The translations under genes were made by a program, and so were the position numbers. The notes under the pieces are model-generated. The model did no database searches, was not told where the DNA came from, and saw only the letters and a list, made by a program, of their open reading frames with translations. Shown one piece after another: positions 1 to 9,700 of a DNA stretch of 64,000 bases. The stretch comes from Sipunculus nudus (taxonomy: Eukaryota > Annelida > Sipuncula > Golfingiida > Sipunculidae), in the NCBI GenBank assembly GCA_026874595.1, contig CM049322.1:1783900-1847899 (forward strand), written 5' to 3'. Numbering within the stretch: the stretch's first letter is position 1; every line of letters starts with the position of its first letter.

Positions 1-273
1 TTATGCTTTGCTTACGAAGAAAACACCACCGATTTTAAGCATTATTCTACAAATACTCACATATACTACCCATAGGGACACAGATTGGTTCACTGGCTAC
101 ATAATAATACCTGTTAGTGGTCAGTACTCTAAATATTAGGGGTCAAATCGTACAATCAAAATCAGAAATAGCTATTACTTCTCAATTCTAAAAGTGATAT
201 AATCTAATTTAGGGACCCATTTTTCTCTTTTAACCTCAATAATCAAAAGTTTTTTTACCATATTCGACATAAA

Positions 274-292
274 TAGACTGCTGGGAAGTCTA
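274..292. other. 19-bp inverted repeat in the B-to-A linker
   Basis: TAGACT (274-279) and AGTCTA (287-292) are perfect 6-bp arms around a 7-base loop, 42 to 24 bases before the A core ATG. The dyad recurs in the B-to-A linkers throughout the array. The loop varies (GCTGGGA, GCTGTGA, AGTGGGA, CCTGGGA, GCTTGGA) while the arms are mostly kept. Arm-breaking variants exist, for example TAGCCT near 43120, 47630 and 58149, and TATACT near 44623. It could form a short cruciform or hairpin or bind a dimeric protein; neither is shown. Confidence 0.8.
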
Positions 293-308
293 ACATTATA
301 TTATTTCC

Positions 309-327
309 TCGGAAAATGGTCGGAAAA
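309..327 (+). other. A-specific TCGGAAAA direct repeat, 11 bp apart
   Basis: TCGGAAAA occurs at 309-316 and again at 320-327, starts 11 bp apart, overlapping the core ATG of A monomers. It is one of the few CpG-containing places in the monomer. In copies with the CTCCGG linker variant (for example 4069, 12344 and 16850) the first unit reads CCGGAAAA. B monomers have no equivalent, since their sequence here reads TTCAGAATATGG. This is the clearest A/B discriminator and a candidate site for a sequence-specific binding protein. Confidence 0.7.
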
Positions 328-516
328 CGCATTTATGGAGACATAGTTCCTTTGCTTACACTTTGCTTACGCTTTGCTTATGCTTTGCTTACGGTGAAAA
401 CACCAAAGAACTCAAGCATTTTTCTGCAAATACAGACAAGTATGAACCATAGGGACACAGCCTGGTTCCGTGGCTACACAATAGTGCATGTTAGTCATCA
501 TGAATCTAAAAATTAA
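316..516 (+). other. Recurrent 66-codon open frame in the monomer core; probably not a gene
   Basis: Each monomer core reads as one frame of 66 codons from ATG to TAA or TAG; 149 of 169 complete cores are intact. Some copies extend to 73 codons, where the A stop TAA became AAA, or to 87 codons, by upstream read-in or stop loss. Against coding: aligning the A core at 6324 with the B core at 5947 gives 31 nucleotide differences in 198, and these change 20 amino acids against only 4 synonymous codons, so protein identity (70%) is below DNA identity (84%). Broken copies are amplified as readily as intact ones. There is no recognisable domain; the hydrophobic stretch near residues 10-26 is simply the translation of the 11-bp subrepeats. 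No promoter, splice or polyadenylation context was identified. A translated satellite peptide cannot be excluded but nothing supports one. Confidence 0.75.
350..393 (+). repeat. Four 11-bp subrepeats (CTTTGCTTACG consensus) in each monomer core
   Basis: Four consecutive 11-bp units lie at 350-360, 361-371, 372-382 and 383-393. All begin CTTTGCTTA and differ only in the last two bases (CA, CG, TG, CG). The same block occurs in every A and B monomer about 34 bp into the core; in B the second unit starts TTTTGC. The 11-bp period is about one helical turn. Point changes within it create the stop codons of several broken cores (TAACG or TGACG for TTACG), and the one internal deletion seen among cores removes exactly one unit (copy at 1448). 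Confidence 0.93.
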
Positions 517-650
517 GGGTCAAACCGTTACATCTAAATCAGAAATAGATAATACTATAAATTTAAAAAAAGTGATAATATCGGGATTAGATACCCATTT
601 TTCTTTTTTACCTGAATTGATCAACAGTTATGTTCCAAATTCGACATAGA

Positions 651-669
651 TAGACTCTTGGAGAGCCTA
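651..669. other. 19-bp inverted repeat in the A-to-B linker, same position as in the B-to-A linker
   Basis: TAGACTCT (651-658) pairs with AGAGCCTA (662-669) around a 3-base loop TGG: an 8-bp stem with one A-C mismatch. It occupies -42 to -24 relative to the B core ATG, exactly the position of the dyad before A cores. The stem sequence differs from that of the B-to-A dyad but the symmetry is retained. A variant lacking one G, with a 2-base loop, occurs in several copies, for example near 4405, 11177 and 17187. Confidence 0.78.
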
Positions 670-692
670 ATATTATATTTTATCTTCAGAAT

Positions 693-1070
693 ATGGTTGC
701 AAATCGCCTTTATGGAGACATAGTTCCGTTGCTTACATTTTGCTTACGCTTTGCTTATGCTTTGCTTACGAAGAAAACACCACAGAATTTAAACATTTCT
801 CTACAAATACTCACAAATACTACCCATAGGGACACTGACTGGTTCACTGGCTACACGATTATACCTGTTGGTGGACAGTACTCTAAATATTAGGGGTCAA
901 ATCGTACAATCAAAATCAGAAATAGCTATTACTTCTCAATTCTAAAAGTGATATAATCTAGTTTAGGGACCCATTTTTCTCTTTTAACCTCAATAATCAA
1001 AAGTTTTTTTTACCATATTCGACATAAATAGACTGCTGGGAAGTCTAACATTATATAATTTCTTCGGAAA
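693..1070 (+). repeat. Satellite monomer type B (first complete copy; family of 84 complete plus 2 partial)
   Basis: Representative B monomer: core 693-893, then linker to 1070. B cores begin ATGGTTGCAAAT, carry AAG (Lys) at codon 27 and end with a translated QYSKY. B cores start at 693, 1448, 2191, 2941, 3692, 4444, 5194, 5947, 6700, 7454, 8209, 8963, 9713, 10464, 11216, 11966, 12719, 13472, 14222, 14972, 15722, 16472, 17225, 17975, 18728, 19481, 20235, 20989, 21739, 22490, 23243, 23993, 24746, 25496, 26249, 27002, 27756, 28509, 29259, 30010, 30762, 31512, 32265, 33018, 33768, 34518, 35271, 36026, 36776, 37529, 38279, 39029, 39779, 40532, 41282, 42032, 42782, 43537, 44287, 45040, 45790, 46540, 47290, 48045, 48797, 49547, 50297, 51050, 51806, 52556, 53309, 54059, 54809, 55562, 56312, 57062, 57812, 58566, 59319, 60073, 60823, 61578, 62332 and 63086. 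Partial copies sit at 1-139 and from 63836 to the window end. The T-run in the linker varies between copies. Confidence 0.95.
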
Positions 1071-1447
1071 ATGGTCGGAAAACGCATTTATGGAGACATA
1101 GTTCCTTTGTTTACACCTTGCTTACGCTTTGCTTATGCTTTGCTTATGGTGAAAACACCAAAGAACTCAAGCATTTTTCTGCAAATACAGACAAGTATGA
1201 ACCATAGGGACACAGCCTGGTTCCCTGGCTACACAATAGTGCCTGTTAGTCATCATGAATCTAAAAATAAAGGGTCAAACCGTTCTATCTAAATCAGAAA
1301 TAGATAATACTATAAATTTCAAAAAAGTGATAATATCGGGATTAGATACCCATTTTTCTTTTTTACCTGAATTGATCAACAGTTATGTTCCAAATTCGAC
1401 ATAAATAGACTCTTGGAGAGCCTAATATTATATTTAATCTTCAGAAT

Positions 1448-1637
1448 ATGGTTGCAAATCGCCTTTATGGAGACATAGTTCCTTTGCTTACATTTTGCTT
1501 ATGCTTTGCTTACGAAGAAAACACCACAGATTTTAAGCATTTTTCTACAAATACTCACAAATACTACCCATAGGGACACTGACTGGTTCACTGGCTACAC
1601 GAAAATACCTGTTAGTGTTCAGTACTCTAAATATTAG
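1448..1637 (+). repeat. B core with one 11-bp subrepeat deleted
   Basis: This B copy has three subrepeats instead of four, so the open frame is shifted and the core is 190 bp instead of 201. Its counterpart at 8209 has all four units. The loss shifts the copy-1 to copy-2 offset from 6761 to 6772 downstream. The simplest reading is replication slippage between adjacent units after the 6.77-kb duplication. Confidence 0.9.
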
Positions 1638-3691
1638 GGATCAAATCGTACAATCAAAATCAGAAATAGCTATTACTTCTCAATTCTAAAAGTGATATAA
1701 TCTAGTTTAGGGACCCATTTTTCTCTTTTAACCTCAATAATCAAAAGTTTTTTTACCATATTCGACATAAATAGACTGCTGTGAAGTCTAACATTATATA
1801 ATTTCTTCGGAAAATGGTCGGAAAACGCATTTATGGAGACATAGTTCCTTTGTTTACACCTTGCTTACGCATTGCTTATGCTTTGCTTATGGTGAAAACA
1901 CCAAAGAACTCAAGCATTTTTCTGCAAATACAGACAAGTATGAACCATAGGGACACAGCCTGGTTCCCTGGCTACACAATAGTGCCTGTTAGTCATCATG
2001 AATCTAAAAATAAAGGGTCAAACCGTTCTATCTAAATCAGAAATAGATAATACTATAAATTTAAAAAAAGTGATAATATCGGGATTAGATACCCATTTTT
2101 CTTTTTTACCTGAATTGATCAACAGTTATGTTCCAAATTCGACATAAACAGACTCTTGGAGAGCCTAATATTATATTTTATCTTCAGAATATGGTTGCAA
2201 ATCGCCTTTATGGAGACATAGTTCCTTTGCTTACATTTTGCTTACGCTTTGCTTATGCTTTGCTTACGAAGAAAACACCACAGATTTTAAGCATTTTTCT
2301 ACAAATACTCACAAATACTACCCATAGGGACACTGACTGGTTCACTGGCTACACGAAAATACCTGTTAGTGTTCAGTACTCTAAATATTAGGGATCAAAT
2401 CGTACAATCAAAATCAGAAATAGCTATTACTTCTCAATTCTAAAAGTGATATAATCTAATTTAGGGACCCATTTTTCTCTTTTAACCTCAATAATCAAAA
2501 GTTTTTATACCATATTCGACATAAATAGACTGCTGGGAAGTCTAACATTATATTATTTCTTCGGAAAATGGTCGGAAAACGCATTTATGGAGACATAGTT
2601 CCTTTGCTTACACTTTGCTTACGCTTTGCTTATGCTTTTCTTACGGTGAAAACACCAAAGAACTCAAGCAATTTTTTTGAAATACCGACAAGTATGAACC
2701 ATAGGGACACAGCCTGGTTCCCTGGCTACACAATAGTGCCTGTAAGTCATCATGAATCTAAAAATTAAGGGTCAAACCGTTCTAACTAAATCAGAAATAG
2801 ATAATACTATTAATTTCAAAAAGTGATAATATCTAGTTTAGGGAGCCATTTTTCTTTTTTACCTGAAGTGATCAACAGTTATGTTCCTTCGACATAGATA
2901 GACTCTTGGAGAGCCTAATATTATATTATATCTGCAGAATATGGTTGCAAATCGCCTTTATGGAGACATAGTTCCGTTGCTTACATTTTGCTTACGCTTT
3001 GCTTATGCTTTGCTTACGAAGAAAACACCACAGAATTTAAACATTTCTCTACAAATACTCACAAATACTACCCATAGGGACACTGACTGGTTCACTGGCT
3101 ACACGATTATACCTGTTGGTGGTCAATACTCTAAATATTAGGGGTCAAATCGTACAATGAAAATCAGAAATAGCTATTACTTCTCAATTCTTAAAGTGAT
3201 ATAATCTAGTTTAGGGACCCATTTTTCTCTTTTAACCTCAATAATCAAAAGTTTTTTTTACCATATTCGACATAAATAGACTGCTGGGAAGTCTAACATT
3301 ATATAATTTCTTCGGAAAATGGTCGGAAAACGCATTTATGGAGACATAGTTCCTTTGTTTACACCTTGCTTACGCTTTGCTTATGCTTTGCTTATGGTGA
3401 AAACACCAAAGAACTCAAGCATTTTTCTGCAAATACAGACAAGTATGAACCATAGGGACACAGCCTGGTTCCCTGGCTACACAATAGTGCCTGTTAGTCA
3501 TCATGAATCTAAAAATAAAGGGTCAAACCGTTCCATCTAAATCAGAAATAGATAATACTATTAATTTCAAAAAGTGATAATATCGAGTTTAGGGAGCCAT
3601 TTTTCTTTTTTACCTGAATTGATTAACAGTTATGTTCCTTCGACATAGATAGACTCTTGGAGAGCCTAATATTATATTATACCTTCAGAAT

Positions 3692-3892
3692 ATGGTTGCA
3701 AATCTCCTTTATGGAGACATAGTTCCTTTGCTTACATTTTGCTAACGCTTTGCTTATGCTTTGCTTACGAAGAAAACACCACAGATTTTAAGCATTTTTC
3801 TACAAATACTCACAAATACTACCCATAGGGACACAGACTGGTTCACTGGCTACATGATAATACCTGTTAGTGGTCAGTACTCTAAATATTAG
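3692..3892 (+). repeat. B core with in-frame TAA at codon 18 (class of four)
   Basis: TTACG became TAACG in the second subrepeat (3743-3745), which ends the frame after 17 codons. The same change is present at 10464, 22490 and 30010, each in the equivalent place of a higher-order copy, so one mutation was amplified at least three times. Confidence 0.9.
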
Positions 3893-4443
3893 GGGTCAAA
3901 TCGTACAATGAAAATCAGAATTAGCTATTACTTCTTAATTCTAAAAGTGATATAATCTAATTTAGGGACCCATTTTTCTCTTTAAACCTCAATAATCAAA
4001 CGTTTTTTTACCATATTCAACATAAATAGACTGCTGGGAAGTCTAAAGTTATATTATTTCTCCGGAAAATGGTCGGAAAACGTATTTATGGAGACATAGT
4101 TCCTTTGCTTACACTTTGCTTACGCTTTGCTTATGCTTTGCTTACGGTGAAAACACCAAAGAACTCAAGCATTTTTCTGCAAATACAGACAAGTATGAAC
4201 CATAGGGACACAGCCTGGTTCCCTGGCTACACAATAGTGCCTGTTAGTCATCATGAATCTAAAAATTAAGGGTCAAACCGTTCCATCTAAATCAGAAATA
4301 GATAATACTATTAATCTCAAAAAGTGATAATATCGAGTTTAGGGAGCCATTTTTCTTTTTTACCTGAATTGATCAACAGTTATGTTCCAAATTCGACAAA
4401 AATAGACTCTTGAGAGCCTAATATTATATTATATCTTCAGAAT

Positions 4444-4644
4444 ATGGTTGCAAATCGCCTTTATGGAGACATAGTTCCTTTGCTTACATTTTGCTGACGC
4501 TTTGCTTATGCTTTGCTTACGAAGAAAACACCACAGATTTTAAGCATTTTTCTACAAACACTCACAAATACTACCCATAGGGACACTGACTGGTTCACTG
4601 GCTACACGGAAATACCTGTTAGTGGTCAGTACTCTAAATATTAG
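4444..4644 (+). repeat. B core with in-frame TGA at codon 18 (class of four)
   Basis: TTACG became TGACG in the second subrepeat. Copies at 11216, 23243 and 30762 share it and sit one dimer after the TAA class at 3692. All four also share CACGGAAAT in place of CACGAAAAT. Confidence 0.9.
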
Positions 4645-6761
4645 GGGTCAAATCGTACAATCAAAATCAGAAATAGCTATTACTTCTCAATTCTTAAAGT
4701 GATATAATCTAATTTAGGGACCCATTTTTCTCTTTTAACCTCAATAATCAAAAGTTTTTATACCATATTCGACATAAATAGACTAGTGGGAAGTCTAACA
4801 TTATATTATTTCTTCGGAAAATGGTCGGAAAACGCATTTATGGAGACAAAGTTCCTTTGCTTACACTTTGCTTACGATTGGCTTATGCTTTGCTTACGGT
4901 GAAAACACCAAAGAACTCAAGCATTTTTCTGCAAATACAGACAAGTATGAACCATAGGGACACAGCCTGGTTCCCTGGCTACACAATAGTGCCTGTTAGT
5001 CATCATGAATCTAAAAATAAAGGGTCAAACCGTTCTATCTAAATCAGAAATAGATAATACTATTAATTTCAAAAAGTGATAATATCTAGTTTAGGGACCC
5101 ATTTTTCTTTTTTACCTGAATTGATTAAAAGTTATGTTCCTTCGACATAGATAGACTCTTGGAGAGCCTAATATTATATTATACCTTCAGAATATGGTTG
5201 CAAATCTCCTTTATGGAGACATAGTTCCTTTGCTTACATTTTGCTTACGCTTTGCTTATGCTTTGCTTACGAAGAAAACACCACAGATTTTAAGCATTTT
5301 TCTACAAACACTCACAAATACTACCCATAGGGACACTGACTGGTTCACTGGCTACACGAAAATACCTGTTAGTGGTCAGTACTCTAAATATTAGGGGTCA
5401 AATCGTACAATCAAAATCAGAAATAGCTATTACTTCTCAATTCTAAAAGTGATATAATCTAATTTAGGGACCCATTTTTCTCTTTTAACCTCAACAATCA
5501 AAAGTTTTTATACCATATTCGACATAAATAGACTGCTTGGAAGTCTAACATTATATTATTTCTTCGGAAAATGGTCGGAAAACGCATTTATGGAGACATA
5601 GTTCCTTTGCTTACACTTTGCTTACGCTTTGCTTATGCTTTTATTACGGTGAAAACACCAAAGAACTCAAGCAATTTTTTGGAAATACAGACAAGTATGA
5701 ACCATAGGGACACAGTCTGGTTCCCTGGCTACACAATAGTGCCTGTTAGTCATCATGAATCTAAAAATTAAGGGTCAAACCGTTCCATCTAAATCAGAAA
5801 TAGATAACACTGTTAATTTCAAAAAGTGATAATATCGGGATTAGGGACCCATTTTTCTTTTTTACCTGAATTGATCAACAGTTATGTTCCAAATTCGACA
5901 TAAATAGACTCTTGGAGAGCCTAATATTATATTATATCTTCAGAATATGGTTGCAAATCGCCTTTATGGAGACATAGTTCCTTTGCTTACATTTTGCTTA
6001 CGCTTTGCTTATGCTTTGCTTACGAAGAAAACACCACAGATTTTAAGCATTTTTCTACAAATACTCACAAATACTACCCATAGGGACACTGACTGGTTCA
6101 CTGGCTACACGAAAATACCTGTTAGTGTTCAGTACTCTAAATATTAGGGAACAAATCGTACAATCAAAATCAGAAATAGCTATTACTTCTCAATTCTAAA
6201 AGTGATATAATCTAATTTAGGGACCCATTTTTCTCTTTTAACCTCAATAATCAAAAGTTTTGTTACCATATTCGACATAAATAGACTGCTGGGAAGTCTA
6301 ACATTATATTATTTCTTCGGAAAATGGTCGGAAAACGCATTTATGGAGACATAGTTCCTTTGCTTACACTTTGCTTACGCTTTGCTTATGCTTTGCTTAC
6401 GGTGAAAACACCAAAGAACTCAAGCATTTTTCTGCAAATACAGACAAGTATGAACCATAGGGACACAGCCTGGTTCCCTGGCTACACAATAGTGCCTGTT
6501 AGTCATCATGAATCTAAAAATTAAGGGTCAAACCGTTCCATCTAAATCAGAAATTGATAATACTATTAATTTCAAAAAGTGATAATATCGGGATTAGGGA
6601 CCCATTTTTCTTTTTTACCTGAATTGATCAACAGTTATGTTCCAAATTCGACATAGATAGACTCTTGGAGAGCCTAATAATATATTATATCTTCAGAATA
6701 TGGTTGCAAATCGCCTTTATGGAGACATAGTTCCTTTGCTTACATTTTGCTTACGCTTTGC

Positions 6762-9700
6762 TTATGCTTTGCTTACGAAGAAAACACCACCGATTTTAAG
6801 CATTATTCTACAAATACTCACATATACTACCCATAGGGACACAGATTGGTTCACTGGCTACATAATAATACCTGTTAGTGGTCAGTACTCTAAATATTAG
6901 GGGTCAAATCGTACAATCAAAATCAGAAATAGCTATTACTTCTCAATTCTAAAAGTGATATAATCTAATTTAGGGACCCATTTTTCTCTTTTAACCTCAA
7001 TAATCAAAAGTTTTTTTACCATATTCGACATAAATAGACTGCTGGGAAGTCTAACATTATATTATTTCCTCGGAAAATGGTCGGAAAACGCATTTATGGA
7101 GACATAGTTCCTTTGCTTACACTTTGCTTACGCTTTGCTTATGCTTTGCTTACGGTGAAAACACCAAAGAACTCAAGCATTTTTCTGCAAATACAGACAA
7201 GTATGAACCATAGGGACACAGCCTGGTTCCGTGGCTACACAATAGTGCATGTTAGTCATCATGAATCTAAAAATTAAGGGTCAAACCGTTACATCTAAAT
7301 CAGAAATAGATAATACTATAAATTTAAAAAAAGTGATAATATCGGGATTAGATACCCATTTTTCTTTTTTACCTGAATTGATCAACAGTTATGTTCCAAA
7401 TTCGACATAGATAGACTCTTGGAGAGCCTAATATTATATTTTATCTTCAGAATATGGTTGCAAATCGCCTTTATGGAGACATAGTTCCGTTGCTTACATT
7501 TTGCTTACGCTTTGCTTATGCTTTGCTTACGAAGAAAACACCACAGAATTTAAACATTTCTCTACAAATACTCACAAATACTACCCATAGGGACACTGAC
7601 TGGTTCACTGGCTACACGATTATACCTGTTGGTGGACAGTACTCTAAATATTAGGGGTCAAATCGTACAATCAAAATCAGAAATAGCTATTACTTCTCAA
7701 TTCTAAAAGTGATATAATCTAGTTTAGGGACCCATTTTTCTCTTTTAACCTCAATAATCAAAAGTTTTTTTTACCATATTCGACATAAATAGACTGCTGG
7801 GAAGTCTAACATTATATAATTTCTTCGGAAAATGGTCGGAAAACGCATTTATGGAGACATAGTTCCTTTGTTTACACCTTGCTTACGCTTTGCTTATGCT
7901 TTGCTTATGGTGAAAACACCAAAGAACTCAAGCATTTTTCTGCAAATACAGACAAGTATGAACCATAGGGACACAGCCTGGTTCCCTGGCTACACAATAG
8001 TGCCTGTTAGTCATCATGAATCTAAAAATAAAGGGTCAAACCGTTCTATCTAAATCAGAAATAGATAATACTATAAATTTCAAAAAAGTGATAATATCGG
8101 GATTAGATACCCATTTTTCTTTTTTACCTGAATTGATCAACAGTTATGTTCCAAATTCGACATAAATAGACTCTTGGAGAGCCTAATATTATATTTAATC
8201 TTCAGAATATGGTTGCAAATCGCCTTTATGGAGACATAGTTCCTTTGCTTACATTTTGCTTACGCTTTGCTTATGCTTTGCTTACGAAGAAAACACCACA
8301 GATTTTAAGCATTTTTCTACAAATACTCACAAATACTACCCATAGGGACACTGACTGGTTCACTGGCTACACGAAAATACCTGTTAGTGTTCAGTACTCT
8401 AAATATTAGGGATCAAATCGTACAATCAAAATCAGAAATAGCTATTACTTCTCAATTCTAAAAGTGATATAATCTAGTTTAGGGACCCATTTTTCTCTTT
8501 TAACCTCAATAATCAAAAGTTTTTTTACCATATTCGACATAAATAGACTGCTGTGAAGTCTAACATTATATAATTTCTTCGGAAAATGGTCGGAAAACGC
8601 ATTTATGGAGACATAGTTCCTTTGTTTACACCTTGCTTACGCATTGCTTATGCTTTGCTTATGGTGAAAACACCAAAGAACTCAAGCATTTTTCTGCAAA
8701 TACAGACAAGTATGAACCATAGGGACACAGCCTGGTTCCCTGGCTACACAATAGTGCCTGTTAGTCATCATGAATCTAAAAATAAAGGGTCAAACCGTTC
8801 TATCTAAATCAGAAATAGATAATACTATAAATTTAAAAAAAGTGATAATATCGGGATTAGATACCCATTTTTCTTTTTTACCTGAATTGATCAACAGTTA
8901 TGTTCCAAATTCGACATAAACAGACTCTTGGAGAGCCTAATATTATATTTTATCTTCAGAATATGGTTGCAAATCGCCTTTATGGAGACATAGTTCCTTT
9001 GCTTACATTTTGCTTACGCTTTGCTTATGCTTTGCTTACGAAGAAAACACCACAGATTTTAAGCATTTTTCTACAAATACTCACAAATACTACCCATAGG
9101 GACACTGACTGGTTCACTGGCTACACGAAAATACCTGTTAGTGTTCAGTACTCTAAATATTAGGGATCAAATCGTACAATCAAAATCAGAAATAGCTATT
9201 ACTTCTCAATTCTAAAAGTGATATAATCTAATTTAGGGACCCATTTTTCTCTTTTAACCTCAATAATCAAAAGTTTTTATACCATATTCGACATAAATAG
9301 ACTGCTGGGAAGTCTAACATTATATTATTTCTTCGGAAAATGGTCGGAAAACGCATTTATGGAGACATAGTTCCTTTGCTTACACTTTGCTTACGCTTTG
9401 CTTATGCTTTTCTTACGGTGAAAACACCAAAGAACTCAAGCAATTTTTTTGAAATACCGACAAGTATGAACCATAGGGACACAGCCTGGTTCCCTGGCTA
9501 CACAATAGTGCCTGTAAGTCATCATGAATCTAAAAATTAAGGGTCAAACCGTTCTAACTAAATCAGAAATAGATAATACTATTAATTTCAAAAAGTGATA
9601 ATATCTAGTTTAGGGAGCCATTTTTCTTTTTTACCTGAAGTGATCAACAGTTATGTTCCTTCGACATAGATAGACTCTTGGAGAGCCTAATATTATATTA

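Larger units (their letters stand above)
316..692 (+). repeat. Satellite monomer type A (first complete copy; family of 85)
   Basis: Representative A monomer: core 316-516, then linker to 692. A cores are recognised by a TCGGAAAA direct repeat around the ATG, GTG after the 11-bp subrepeats (codon 27 Val), and the translated end SHHESKN. A cores start at 316, 1071, 1814, 2568, 3319, 4069, 4821, 5571, 6324, 7077, 7832, 8586, 9340, 10091, 10841, 11593, 12344, 13097, 13849, 14599, 15349, 16099, 16850, 17602, 18352, 19105, 19858, 20612, 21366, 22117, 22868, 23620, 24371, 25123, 25873, 26626, 27379, 28132, 28886, 29637, 30387, 31139, 31890, 32643, 33395, 34145, 34896, 35651, 36403, 37153, 37906, 38656, 39406, 40156, 40909, 41659, 42410, 43160, 43914, 44664, 45417, 46167, 46918, 47668, 48422, 49174, 49924, 50675, 51430, 52183, 52933, 53686, 54436, 55186, 55939, 56689, 57440, 58190, 58943, 59696, 60450, 61201, 61955, 62709 and 63463. 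A-to-B spacing falls mainly into two classes, about 377 and about 373 bp, set by a 4-bp indel in the linker. Confidence 0.95.
1..6761 (+). repeat. 6.77-kb higher-order repeat, copy 1 (nine dimers)
   Basis: Nine A monomers (316 to 6324) and their B partners. The subtype order matches 6762-12042 at an offset of 6761 up to the B at 1448 and 6772 after it; the change comes from an 11-bp subrepeat missing from the 1448 copy. Diagnostic pairs are A 316 with 7077 (Arg52 and His58 variants), B 693 with 7454 (NLNISL) and A 1814 with 8586 (LRIAY). The match stops at position 5271 against 12043. The copy starts before the window, since position 1 lies inside a B monomer equivalent to the one at 6700. 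Confidence 0.9.

Noticed and set aside
307-330. CENP-B box
   Set aside because: TTCGGAAAATGGTCGG begins like the box but lacks the required CGGG at the end, and I found no match to the pattern TTCGNNNNANNCGGG on either strand of the consensus.
670-700. Hammerhead ribozyme on the minus strand (CTGAAGA from TCTTCAG)
   Set aside because: CTGAAGA fits the CUGANGA core, but the AT-rich hairpin that follows is not followed by GAAA. Some B copies have CTGCAG instead and A has CCGAAG, so no complete ribozyme core is conserved.
894-910. tRNA-type Pol III B box at GGGTCAAATCG or GGGTCAAACCG
   Set aside because: The resemblance to GGTTCGANTCC is partial, no A box lies at a proper distance upstream, and no cloverleaf can be drawn.
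2128-2391. Longer coding region starting upstream of the B core (87 codons)
   Set aside because: It arises from a single ATAG to ACAG change in the linker that removes an in-frame stop. The same variant recurs at 8900, 20926, 28446, 43474 and 47982 only because the block was duplicated.
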